Of a stretch of 64,000 nucleotides of DNA, positions 53,174 to 60,724 are shown one piece after another. The stretch's first letter is position 1, and each line of letters begins with the position of its first letter. The notes beneath the pieces are model-generated. The model was not told where the DNA came from. It saw only the letters and a list, made by a program, of their open reading frames with translations, and ran no database searches. The translations under genes were made by a program, and so were the position numbers. The stretch spans positions 1,798,001 through 1,862,000 of the forward strand of contig NZ_CP010797.1 in assembly GCF_000954115.1 (NCBI RefSeq), given 5' to 3'. The DNA comes from Rhodococcus sp. B7740. Lineage in GTDB: Bacteria; Actinomycetota; Actinomycetes; Mycobacteriales; Mycobacteriaceae.

Positions 53174-54379
53174 TCAGACGAACGCGCCGAAGCCCGTTAC
53201 TCCGCGGCCGACGATCAGGTTGTTGATCTGCGCGGTTCCCTCGTAGGAGTACAGGGCCTCGGCGTCGGCGAAGAATCTGATGACGTCGTGCTCGATGAGA
53301 ATTCCGTTGCCGCCCAGAATCTCTCGGGCCCAGGCGACGACCTCGCGCAGCCGCGTCGTACAGAACGTCTTGGCCAGCGCCGCATGTTCGTCGTCGTGCA
53401 CGCCGTTGCCCTGCAACTGAGAGACACGGATCGCCATGCCGAGCGAGGCGGTGATGTTCGCCGTCATGCGGGCGATCAGGTCGGAGATCAGCTGGAACGA
53501 CGCGATCGGAGAGCCGAACTGTTCGCGTTCGCGCGCGTATGCCACCGCCCGCTCGTACGCACCCATCATCACGCCCACCGCCTGGAACGCCACTCCTCCG
53601 CGAGTCAGACGGAGCACCTTCGCGGTGTCGGCGAACGAGTTGGCGTCGGCCAGTTTGTTGGCGACCGGGACTCGGCAGTTCTCCAGATGGATGTCGGCGT
53701 TCTCGACGGCGCGGAGCGAATACTTGCCCTCGATCTTCTCCGCCCGGAACCCCTCGAAGTCTCGCTCGACGACGAAACCCTTGACCTCTCCGTCGGCCTC
53801 GTCCTTGGCGAACACGATGGTCAGGTCTGCGAAGGTGGCGTTTCCGATCCAGCGCTTGCTGCCGTTGAGGATCCAGTGATCACCGTCGAGGCGAGCTGTG
53901 GTCTCGAGTCCGCCTGCGACGTCGGAGCCACCGTGCGGTTCGGACAATCCGAACGCGCCGATCTTCTCCATTCGGCGCATGGCGGGCAACCATCGTTCGC
54001 GCTGCTCCTCGGACCCGAGAATCGAGATACTGCTCATCGCCAGCGAACTGTGCACGCTGAACATCGTTCCCGTGGACGGATCGACCCGGGCGAACTCCAT
54101 TTCGAGCCAGCCGGTGAGCAGCTTGCGTGAGGCCTTGCGATCATCGAACGCGTAGCCGAGACCGGCGATCTCGAGTTCGGCGATCTTCGGCATCAGGTGC
54201 ACCGGAGAGGTGGCCTTCTCCCAGAATTCGTTCGCCCGCGGCGCGACCTCGTCCTGCAGGAACCGGCGGGTACGCAGGACCACCTCGGTCTCGGTGTCGT
54301 CGAGCATGCTCTGGTACCCGTAGAAATCGGATTCGAGAAAGTCCGGCGACAGTGGTCCGAGGGGCTCGTGCTCGCTCAT
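53174..54379 (-). CDS. Acyl-CoA dehydrogenase (glutaryl-CoA dehydrogenase-like)
   Basis: A 401-residue acyl-CoA dehydrogenase. Marks: GAFGLSEPHGGSDVAGGLET near residue 143, LNGSKRWIGNATFADL, YAREREQFGSPIASFQLI, ILGGNGI, and SYEGTAQINNLIVGR in which Glu is the catalytic base. The sequence pattern is closest to the glutaryl-CoA dehydrogenase branch, but the arginine that marks decarboxylating activity was not verified. ATG 54379 begins MSEHEPLGPL. Transcribed alone; ends at the bidirectional terminator shared with sdhB. Confidence 0.85.
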   Translation of the reverse strand: MSEHEPLGPLSPDFLESDFYGYQSMLDDTETEVVLRTRRFLQDEVAPRANEFWEKATSPVHLMPKIAELEIAGLGYAFDDRKASRKLLTGWLEMEFARVDPSTGTMFSVHSSLAMSSISILGSEEQRERWLPAMRRMEKIGAFGLSEPHGGSDVAGGLETTARLDGDHWILNGSKRWIGNATFADLTIVFAKDEADGEVKGFVVERDFEGFRAEKIEGKYSLRAVENADIHLENCRVPVANKLADANSFADTAKVLRLTRGGVAFQAVGVMMGAYERAVAYAREREQFGSPIASFQLISDLIARMTANITASLGMAIRVSQLQGNGVHDDEHAALAKTFCTTRLREVVAWAREILGGNGILIEHDVIRFFADAEALYSYEGTAQINNLIVGRGVTGFGAFV

Positions 54380-54396
54380 GTTCGGCTCCTTCGTCT

Positions 54397-54415
54397 GGTG
54401 CCTCCGTCGGGCACC
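54397..54415. terminator. Small hairpin between the ABC operon and the acyl-CoA dehydrogenase gene
   Basis: GGTGCC (54397-54402) and GGCACC (54410-54415) form a 6-base stem with a 7-base loop, about 60 bases after the stop of the leftward ABC ATPase gene. It could end that operon, but it lies equally in the leader of the next gene and has no T-run. Confidence 0.3.
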
Positions 54416-54475
54416 GCTACCGAACTTCTACCCGCCGCGCCCGATTCTCACGCATGCAACCGCCGACCCGAGATG

Positions 54476-55264
54476 TCAGCGACGTAGTTCGTCGGAGAGG
54501 GTGGCCAGTTCGTCGCCGCCCGCCATCTCTGTGGTGAGGTCGTCGAGCGAGATGTCCTCGTGCGCACAGTCCAACGTCTGACGTCCACGATCGAGGAGGA
54601 CGAAGTGATCTCCGACCATGTACGCGTGATGCGGATTGTGAGTGATGAACACGACGCCGAAGCCTTTCTCCCTGGCCGCCGAGATGTACCGGAGAACCAT
54701 GCCGGACTGTTTGACGCCGAGAGCGGCGGTCGGCTCGTCGAGAATGAGTACTCGGGCACCGAAGAAGATGGCCCGAGCGATGGCCACGCACTGACGTTGG
54801 CCACCGGACAGTGAGCCGATGGGGGCATCGACATCGGGCAGATCGATACCCATCTTGCGGAGTTCGTCGATGGTTCTCGCGCGCATCGCGTTGGTGTCGA
54901 GGGTCTTGAAGACCTTGCCCCTGCGCAGCTCCTGACCGAGAAAGAAGTTGCGCCACACCGGCATCAGGGAGACGACGGCGAGGTCCTGGTAGACCGTGGC
55001 GATGCCCTGGTCGACTGCCTGCTTGGGCGAGCCGAACGTGGTTGCGGTGCCGTCGACGAGCAGTTCCCCCTCCGACTGCCTGTGCAGCCCGGACATGATC
55101 TTGATCAGAGTGGACTTGCCTGCGCCGTTGTCACCGAGGACGCAGGTGACCTCACCGGCACCGACGCGGAGGTCTATCCCGCGCAGCGCGATGATGTTGC
55201 CGTAGCTCTTGCCCACGCCTTTCAGTTCGATGAGGGGCGTGTTGTCCGAGGACGTCATGGTCAC
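54476..55264 (-). CDS. Sugar-type ABC transporter ATP-binding protein
   Basis: A 262-residue single-domain ATPase, unlike the duplicated RbsA type, as in FrcA. Walker A GDNGAGKST near residues 44-52, Q-loop YQDLAVV, signature LSGGQRQ, Walker B RVLILDEPTAALG, switch His in FITHNPHH. GTG 55264 overlaps the permease stop (GTGA); ATG 55258 two codons later is an equal candidate with AAGG before it. Last gene of the leftward importer operon. A homodimer would serve the transporter. Substrate inferred as a monosaccharide or polyol. Confidence 0.88.
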   Translation of the reverse strand: MTMTSSDNTPLIELKGVGKSYGNIIALRGIDLRVGAGEVTCVLGDNGAGKSTLIKIMSGLHRQSEGELLVDGTATTFGSPKQAVDQGIATVYQDLAVVSLMPVWRNFFLGQELRRGKVFKTLDTNAMRARTIDELRKMGIDLPDVDAPIGSLSGGQRQCVAIARAIFFGARVLILDEPTAALGVKQSGMVLRYISAAREKGFGVVFITHNPHHAYMVGDHFVLLDRGRQTLDCAHEDISLDDLTTEMAGGDELATLSDELRR

Positions 55265-56319
55265 CTTTTCGCCGCGTAGTTGCGGAAGGAGCTGTTCGCG
55301 ATCACTGCGAACAGCAGCATCGCGCCGAGGAAGAACTTGAACCAGTCAGGGTTCCAGCCTGCATAGACGATGCCCTGGTTGGTCATGCCGAAGATGAACG
55401 CTCCGATGAACGCACCGACGGCCGTGCCGTATCCACCGGTGAGCAGGCATCCGCCGATCACGGCGGCGATGATGTAGAGGAACTCGTTGCCGACGCCCTG
55501 ACCGGACTGAACGGTGTCGAAGGCGAACAACAGGTGCATGCCGACGAACCAGGCGCAGAAGCCGACGAACATGAACAAGCCGATCTTGACCCGAGTGACC
55601 GGGACACCGACCGCACGGGCCGATTCCTGGTTGCCGCCGACAGCGAAGATCCAGTTACCGGTACGGGTCTTCATCAGCACCCAGGTCGCGGCGAGGGTGA
55701 ACACGATCCACCAGACGACGGTGATGCGAACCGAGACCCCAAGCAGCGAGAACGAGGACGAAAAGACTGCCCTGGCCGAGTCGAATCCCTCCATGTCCGA
55801 GATGGACGGAGTGGCGACCTGGCCGGTGACGAGCTTGGTGACGGCGAGATTGATACCGGTGAGCATCAGGAACGACGCCAATGTGATCAGGAACGACGGA
55901 ATTCTGGTCGTCATCACCAGGTATCCGTTGAAGAACCCGACCGCCAGTGCCAGCACCAGCGCCAGCGCCGAGCCGGTCCAGACGTTCAGATGCAGGTTGT
56001 AGGCCAGCATGGAGGCCATGATCGAGGAGAACGTCACCGCAACCCCGGTGGAGAGGTCGAATTCACCGCCGATCATCAACAGCGAGACACCGATCGCCAT
56101 GACGCCGATGGTCGAGGACGCGTACAGCACGGTGGCCAGAGCCTCGGGCGACCGAAACGGCGGTGCCACGATGCAGAAGAAGACGAAGATGGCGACCGCG
56201 CCGAACAGCGCCCCGACCTCCGGGCGAATCAGCAACCGCTGCAACGGCTTCTGCTTCTTGACCCGCTCGTCCGCTGTCACGGTGTGTTCGGACAGAGCCG
56301 GATCGGCCTGTGTGGACAT
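55261..56319 (-). CDS. Sugar-type ABC transporter permease
   Basis: A 352-residue permease of the RbsC/FrcB family with 8-10 hydrophobic segments. Family segments: IGVSLLMIGGEFDLSTG near residue 80 and NWIFAVGGNQESARAVGVPV near residue 230, then YIIAAVIGGCLLTGGYGTAV. ATG 56319 begins MSTQADPALSEH; a longer frame runs into the binding-protein gene and is rejected. It is 29 bases downstream of the binding-protein gene and coupled to the ATPase gene. Confidence 0.9.
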   Translation of the reverse strand: MSTQADPALSEHTVTADERVKKQKPLQRLLIRPEVGALFGAVAIFVFFCIVAPPFRSPEALATVLYASSTIGVMAIGVSLLMIGGEFDLSTGVAVTFSSIMASMLAYNLHLNVWTGSALALVLALAVGFFNGYLVMTTRIPSFLITLASFLMLTGINLAVTKLVTGQVATPSISDMEGFDSARAVFSSSFSLLGVSVRITVVWWIVFTLAATWVLMKTRTGNWIFAVGGNQESARAVGVPVTRVKIGLFMFVGFCAWFVGMHLLFAFDTVQSGQGVGNEFLYIIAAVIGGCLLTGGYGTAVGAFIGAFIFGMTNQGIVYAGWNPDWFKFFLGAMLLFAVIANSSFRNYAAKR

Positions 56320-56348
56320 GAGATTCCTTCCGCGCCGAGGCGACGCAC

Positions 56349-57353
56349 TCAGCGTGTGCCGTTTCGGGCGTACTCGGCGACCGCGCCGATATTGGTCGTA
56401 TCGATGAACGCGGGACCGGTCAGCACCGGGGTACCGCCACCGATGGTGTTGCCGTTGTTGAGGTAGAGCCACAGCGAGTCGATCGCCAGGTAACCCTGCA
56501 GGTACGGCTGCTGATCGATGGCCCACGCCACGTCGCCCGACTCGATCGCATCGACGAGTGCGGCATTGGTGTCGAACGTGACGATCGTGGCGTCGCTGCC
56601 CGCATTGTTCTTGGACTGCACGGCCGTCAGAGCGATCGGAGCGGCCAGCGCGATGACGTGGTCGATGCTCGGGTCCTGCTGCAGCTTGGCCGTGATGGTC
56701 GACTCGACGGACGGCATGTCCTTGCTGTTGACGTTCAGGATCTCGGTGGTGCCACCGGTGAAGCCCTGCCTGACCCCGGCGCAGCGAGCCTCGAGTGCCA
56801 CGGCACCCTGCTCTTGAATGATGCACAGGGTCTTTCGTGCACCGTCCTCGGTGAGGCGAGCCCCTGCAGCCTGTCCGGCGATGGTCTCGTCCTGACCGAA
56901 GTACTGCTGCACTCCCATGTTCTTCCAGGAGTCGTAACCGGAATTGAATGCGACCACCGGAATGCCTGCGGCGGTTGCCGTCTCGACCGAGGGTGCCATC
57001 GCGTCGGGCTTGGCCAGGGTGACCGCGATGCCGTCGACCCGGGAATCGATCGCGCTCTGGACGAGGTTGGCCTGGTTGGGTGCCTCCGGATCTGCCGAGT
57101 AGCGTAGTTCGATGTTGTCCTTGGCCGCGGCGGCCTCGGCACCTTTGCGAACCAGATCCCAGAACGTGTCGCCGGGAACCTCGTGCGTGATCATCGCGAT
57201 CGTTGCCGACGGCGTGTCGGCCACGCCCGCGTTGTTTCCGTCGTCGGAGGAGCGAGGAGCACCGCCGGTGCTCGAACAGGCGGCGACGGTCAGAGCCGCG
57301 ACCGCACAGACCGCTCCGATCGCGATCGGCCCGCGCCTTTGCCGAAACCTCAT
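56349..57353 (-). CDS. Sugar-type ABC transporter substrate-binding lipoprotein
   Basis: A 334-residue periplasmic-binding-fold lipoprotein. Residues 1-25 are a lipoprotein signal with basic N-terminus and lipobox TVAAC, giving lipidated Cys26; a Ser/Gly/Asp-rich linker follows. The mature part is Peripla_BP_4-like (MITHEVPGDTFWDLVRKGAE, VDGIAVTLAKPDAM, VTFDTNAALVDAI). First gene of the importer operon, with GGAAAGGGAAG as ribosome site before ATG 57353. Ligand probably a pentose, hexose or inositol; it cannot be fixed from sequence. Confidence 0.9.
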   Translation of the reverse strand: MRFRQRRGPIAIGAVCAVAALTVAACSSTGGAPRSSDDGNNAGVADTPSATIAMITHEVPGDTFWDLVRKGAEAAAAKDNIELRYSADPEAPNQANLVQSAIDSRVDGIAVTLAKPDAMAPSVETATAAGIPVVAFNSGYDSWKNMGVQQYFGQDETIAGQAAGARLTEDGARKTLCIIQEQGAVALEARCAGVRQGFTGGTTEILNVNSKDMPSVESTITAKLQQDPSIDHVIALAAPIALTAVQSKNNAGSDATIVTFDTNAALVDAIESGDVAWAIDQQPYLQGYLAIDSLWLYLNNGNTIGGGTPVLTGPAFIDTTNIGAVAEYARNGTR

Positions 57354-57452
57354 TGCACTTCCCTTTCCAACAACCGGCTCTCGAACGACCGACGAATCCA
57401 CCCCGCCGACCTGATCACTGTAAGAAACGATCGGTACCCGCCACGCATCTTC

Positions 57453-57466
57453 GACGATTATTCGTC
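57453..57466. promoter_or_regulatory. Small dyad upstream of the ABC importer operon
   Basis: GACGA-TTAT-TCGTC lies 100 bases before the binding-protein start, in the 213-base gap shared with the acidic-tail protein gene. It is a candidate operator for an unlinked sugar regulator. Arms of five bases give weak support. Confidence 0.2.
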
Positions 57467-57505
57467 AGGCGACGAAACCGGCGTGCGCAGCACCGGACCT
57501 CGGAC

Positions 57506-57521
57506 ATGAGAGAACTCTCAT
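57506..57521. promoter_or_regulatory. 16-bp dyad, site 1 of the acidic-protein/two-component regulon
   Basis: ATGAGAGAACTCTCAT has perfect 7-base arms around AA and lies 45 bases upstream of the GTG of the acidic-tail gene that leads the two-component operon. A closely similar site (13 of 16 identical) is at 60574-60589 upstream of the second acidic gene. Likely target of the response regulator at 59369 or of another shared regulator. Confidence 0.55.
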
Positions 57522-57566
57522 CTCCGATTCACGTGGCCACAATCCGCCGTCATCAGACTCGTCCGT

Positions 57567-57890
57567 GTGCGAACCATCATCGTCTCGGCCCTGGGACTGC
57601 TCACCCTCGCCGTGCTCGTCGCAGCAGTGCTGACGACTCGATCGACGGGCGAGCAGAGCCCGTTGCCCGCACCCATCGTTGCACCCGCCGCACCCGTGCA
57701 ATCCGCCCCGGGTACTCCGGGGTCCGTTCCCCCTGCACCGGGACCGGGCGGCGCCGCGCCCAGTATCGCCCCCACCCCCGCGCCACAGCCGGTGGCACCG
57801 GACGGATTCGTGCCCCCACCGCCGCTGCCGCCTGCCGACTGGGACGATGACTTCGACGACGACTGGGATGACGATGACGACGACGACTGA
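57567..57890 (+). CDS. Membrane-anchored Pro-rich protein with Asp/Trp tail (twin 1)
   Basis: A 107-residue protein: one hydrophobic segment (about residues 4-23), a Pro/Ala-rich linker to residue 88, and a tail DWDDDFDDDWDDDDDDD of almost only Asp with Trp and Phe. The hydrophobic N-terminus suggests an anchored protein with the acidic tail outside the cell. GTG 57567. It lies 21 bases before the sensor kinase on the same strand, so it is cotranscribed with the two-component system. Its tail and layout match the protein at 60068-60484. Cation or cationic-peptide binding is a reasonable guess; no known family is recognised. Confidence 0.7.
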   Translation: MRTIIVSALGLLTLAVLVAAVLTTRSTGEQSPLPAPIVAPAAPVQSAPGTPGSVPPAPGPGGAAPSIAPTPAPQPVAPDGFVPPPPLPPADWDDDFDDDWDDDDDDD

Positions 57891-57911
57891 CCCTGCTGCG
57901 AGACCGACCAC

Positions 57912-59384
57912 GTGATGCGGACGCGACTGCTCGCCCTGCGCCCGACGAGCGCTCGGAGCAGGATCTTCTCGTGGGTACTGCTGTTGGTGCTGGCATCTCT
58001 CGCGGCCGTCACCGTCACCACCTGGCTGCTGATGATCCGCGCGACCGACAATCGCATGCGCGAATCTCTGCGCACCGAGATCGCCGAGTTCACCACCCTC
58101 ACCGACGCAGGCGTCGATCCGGGAACCGGCGCACCGTTCGACGGCATCAACGATGTTCTCCGCGTGGTGATCACCTACAACCTCGCCCGCCCCAACGAGA
58201 AGTTCCTGGGCTACGTGGACGGTGCGTTCGCTGTACAGAGCAGGCAGCAGGCACCTGTGCGACTGTCCGACGACACCGGCTTCACCGCCGAGGTCGGCTC
58301 CGTCACCGCACCGGTCGAGGGTTCGTATTCGAGCGCGGCAGGCGAAGTGGTGTACCTCGCGGTGCCGGTCTCGCTGGCGGGCGACCCGGTGCCGGGCGTC
58401 GTGGTCGCCGCCTACTTCGCCGATCAGGAACGCGCCTCGGCCGACGAGACCGCCACTCTGATGCTCGTCGTCGGTGGCGTCACCTCGGTTCTGGCCGCAG
58501 TAGGGGCATGGTTCGTCGCGGGCCGCATCATGTCGCCGATCAGACACATCGCCGCCACCGCCAGAACGATCACCGAGACCGACCTGTCCGGCCGAATCAC
58601 CGACACCAGAACGACGGGTCCAGGCGACGACATCGCAGACCTGATCGACACCCTGAACTCGATGCTCGACCGCATCGAGTCCGGCGCGGCGAGTCAGCGC
58701 CGATTCCTCGACGACGCCGGCCACGAGCTCCGCACTCCCATCACCATCGTTCGAGGTCATCTCGACGTGCTCGACCACGGGGACCCCGCCGACGTTCGAG
58801 ATACCGTCGCGCTCGTCGACGACGAACTCGATCGGATGAATCGACTCGTCGCCGACCTGTTGTTGCTCACCCGGGCCGACCAGACGAGCTTCGTCACGCC
58901 GGTGGACACCGATGTCGACGCCCTCACTCGAAGCGTGTTCGAGAAGGTGACCACCCTCGCCGACCGGGAATGGGTGCTGGAGGCGAGCGCAACGGTCCAC
59001 GCGCCGCTGGATGCGCAACGACTGACCCAGGCACTGCTGGCGTTGGCGGACAACGCAACTCACCACACGATCCCCGGCAGTCGCGTCGGCATCGGATCGC
59101 AACTGTCCGACGGAGACATCCGCTTCTGGGTCACCGACTCCGGCCCGGGAATCGAGCGTGACGAGCAGGAACGAATCTTCGAGCGCTTCGCCCGCGGCCG
59201 CAACGGAACCAGACGCACCGAGGGTGCGGGGCTCGGATTGTCCATCGTCACCGCCATCGCACAGGCCCACCGTGGGCGAGTCAGTGTCGGCAGCGCTCCG
59301 GGGCACGGGGCCACATTCACCATCACGATTCCCCTGCCCGATTCCCCTCCCCCACAGAAGGATCGACCATGGCCCGCATCCTGA
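57912..59384 (+). CDS. Sensor histidine kinase (OmpR-partner type)
   Basis: A 490-residue two-pass membrane kinase. A first transmembrane helix lies near residues 20-42, an extracytoplasmic sensor domain of about 140 residues follows, then a second helix near 180-205, a HAMP domain with ITETDLSGRI, the H-box DDAGHELRTPI with His271, N-box ALADNATHHTIPGS, and VTDSGPGIE plus GAGLGLSIV of the ATPase. GTG 57912 or ATG 57915 can start it. It overlaps the response regulator gene by 16 bases. The extracytoplasmic domain could sense the state or ligand of the acidic-tail proteins (inference). Confidence 0.9.
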   Translation: MMRTRLLALRPTSARSRIFSWVLLLVLASLAAVTVTTWLLMIRATDNRMRESLRTEIAEFTTLTDAGVDPGTGAPFDGINDVLRVVITYNLARPNEKFLGYVDGAFAVQSRQQAPVRLSDDTGFTAEVGSVTAPVEGSYSSAAGEVVYLAVPVSLAGDPVPGVVVAAYFADQERASADETATLMLVVGGVTSVLAAVGAWFVAGRIMSPIRHIAATARTITETDLSGRITDTRTTGPGDDIADLIDTLNSMLDRIESGAASQRRFLDDAGHELRTPITIVRGHLDVLDHGDPADVRDTVALVDDELDRMNRLVADLLLLTRADQTSFVTPVDTDVDALTRSVFEKVTTLADREWVLEASATVHAPLDAQRLTQALLALADNATHHTIPGSRVGIGSQLSDGDIRFWVTDSGPGIERDEQERIFERFARGRNGTRRTEGAGLGLSIVTAIAQAHRGRVSVGSAPGHGATFTITIPLPDSPPPQKDRPWPAS

Positions 59385-60031
59385 TCGCCGAAGACGAACC
59401 CCGGATCGCTTCGTTCGTCCACAAGGGGCTCAGGGCGAGCGGTTTCAGCACGACGACGGTCTCCGACGGCAGGTCCGCGTACGAACACGCCCGCAGCGGT
59501 GACTTCGATCTGGTGGTACTCGACATCGGCCTGCCGATCATGGACGGTTTCGAGGTACTGCAGCGACTGCGCGGAGAGCAGTGCGAGATACCGGTGATCG
59601 TGTTGACCGCACGCGACAGCGTCCAGGACGTGGTGTCCGGTCTCGAGACCGGTGCCGACGACTACATGGCGAAGCCGTTCCGATTCGAGGAACTGCTGGC
59701 GCGCATCCGAGTTCGCCTGGGCAGCAAACGAACCGTCGACACCACACAGCTCGCGGTCGCCGACCTCACCCTCGACCTGCGTACCCGGCGGGCCGTGGTG
59801 GGAGACCGCACCGTCGACCTGTCCGCCCGCGAGTTCGCCCTGGCCGAGACCTTCATGCGCCACCCCGGACAGGTCCTCTCACGAGAGCAACTCCTGTCGC
59901 AGGTGTGGGGCTACGACTTCGACCCTGGATCGAATGTCGTCGACGTCTACGTCCGCTACCTCCGAGCGAAATTCGGTGCCGCACGAATCGAGACCGTCCG
60001 CGGCATGGGATACCGACTGTCCGAGACATGA
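59369..60031 (+). CDS. OmpR-family response regulator
   Basis: A 220-residue regulator. Receiver domain residues 1-115: acidic pocket EDE at 8-10, phospho-acceptor Asp52 in LVVLDIGLPIMDG, and Lys in DDYMAKPFRFEE. The C-terminal winged helix (about 125-220) has LSAREFALAETFMRHPG and VVDVYVRYLRAKFG. It overlaps the kinase gene and ends before a perfect hairpin. The ATGAG-N6-CTCAT sites flanking the locus are its likely targets, although OmpR-family proteins more often bind direct repeats. Confidence 0.93.
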   Translation: MARILIAEDEPRIASFVHKGLRASGFSTTTVSDGRSAYEHARSGDFDLVVLDIGLPIMDGFEVLQRLRGEQCEIPVIVLTARDSVQDVVSGLETGADDYMAKPFRFEELLARIRVRLGSKRTVDTTQLAVADLTLDLRTRRAVVGDRTVDLSAREFALAETFMRHPGQVLSREQLLSQVWGYDFDPGSNVVDVYVRYLRAKFGAARIETVRGMGYRLSET

Positions 60032-60057
60032 GTGGCGTCGGCCGGTGCCGACGCCAC
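60032..60057. terminator. Perfect hairpin after the response regulator
   Basis: GTGGCGTCGGC (60032-60042) pairs exactly with GCCGACGCCAC (60047-60057) around CGGT, starting right after the TGA. The next gene converges and ends at 60068, so the hairpin ends both transcripts. Confidence 0.85.
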
Positions 60058-60067
60058 CGATCGAGTA

Positions 60068-60484
60068 TCAGTCGTCCCGATCGTTGTCGTCGTTGTCATC
60101 GTCCAGATCGTCGTCGTCCAGATCGTCGTCGAGGTCGTCGTTGCGGTCGTCCCAGTCGTCGTCACGACCGTCCAGATCGTCGTTGCGGTCGTCCCAGTCG
60201 TCGTCACGACCGTTCAGATCGTCGTTGCGATCGTCCCAGTCGTCGTTGCGGTCGTCCCAGTCGTCGTCGTAGCGGTCGTCCGGGATCTGGGTCGGCTCGG
60301 GCTGCTGGGGAGCTGCCGGCGGGTTCGGAGTCGAATCTGCCTCCGGCAGAGGCTGTTCCACCGAGATCGAGGACGGGCGCTGCTGGGTGGGGTCGTCGTC
60401 GGCGATCGCGAGTGCGCCGACGCTTCCGAGGGTGACGACAACGGCTGCTGCACCGACGATCATGAACTTTCCTGGCATTCTCAT
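60068..60484 (-). CDS. Exported/anchored protein with tandem Asp-Trp-Asp repeats (twin 2)
   Basis: A 138-residue protein: a hydrophobic segment (about residues 7-27) with ALA sites that could be cleaved or act as anchor, a Pro/Gln/Glu-rich linker to residue 67, then a tail built of 14-residue units of the type DDDWDDRNDDLDGR, ending in almost pure Asp. The protein converges with the two-component operon and shares layout and tail chemistry with twin 1. ATG 60484 begins MRMPGKF. No known family recognised. EF-hand-like spacing is not evident, so cation binding would be of the low-specificity polyacid type. Confidence 0.7.
   Translation of the reverse strand: MRMPGKFMIVGAAAVVVTLGSVGALAIADDDPTQQRPSSISVEQPLPEADSTPNPPAAPQQPEPTQIPDDRYDDDWDDRNDDWDDRNDDLNGRDDDWDDRNDDLDGRDDDWDDRNDDLDDDLDDDDLDDDNDDNDRDD
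60139..60264. repeat. 42-bp tandem repeats within twin 2
   Basis: Units of 42 bases start at 60139 and 60181 (they differ at a single base), followed by two partial units at 60223 and 60244. Each unit encodes 14 residues; a 21-base half-unit (7 residues) is also visible. The near identity implies recent expansion or gene conversion and predicts length variation between strains. Confidence 0.75.
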
Positions 60485-60573
60485 GTCTGCTCCTTCGATC
60501 CGAGTTCTGTGGGCCACCGTTTCGGTGATGACTCAACGATCGGGGTCGAACGTGAGAAGCGAAGGAGCACAAC

Positions 60574-60589
60574 ATGAGCGAGTTCTCAT
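60574..60589. promoter_or_regulatory. 16-bp dyad, site 2 of the acidic-protein/two-component regulon
   Basis: ATGAGCGAGTTCTCAT has 5-base arms and agrees at 13 of 16 positions with the site at 57506-57521. It lies 90 bases upstream of the twin 2 start codon and 136 bases upstream of the divergent D,D-carboxypeptidase gene, so it may control either. Confidence 0.5.
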
Positions 60590-60724
60590 ACTCGCGACGG
60601 GCGCGTGGGTCGACGTTCGTCCGTTGCCGGTGACGATGTCGGGACGAGAACCAGGGTGGTTCGGGTGATGCTCGCCGGTGGGTCGCCACGTCGACCGACC
60701 CCCGAGCGCCTATGGTGATTCGCG

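Noticed and set aside
60139..60264. Tandem repeats considered as a CRISPR array
   Set aside because: Units are contiguous with no unique spacers, keep the reading frame, and encode regular Asp-Trp segments.
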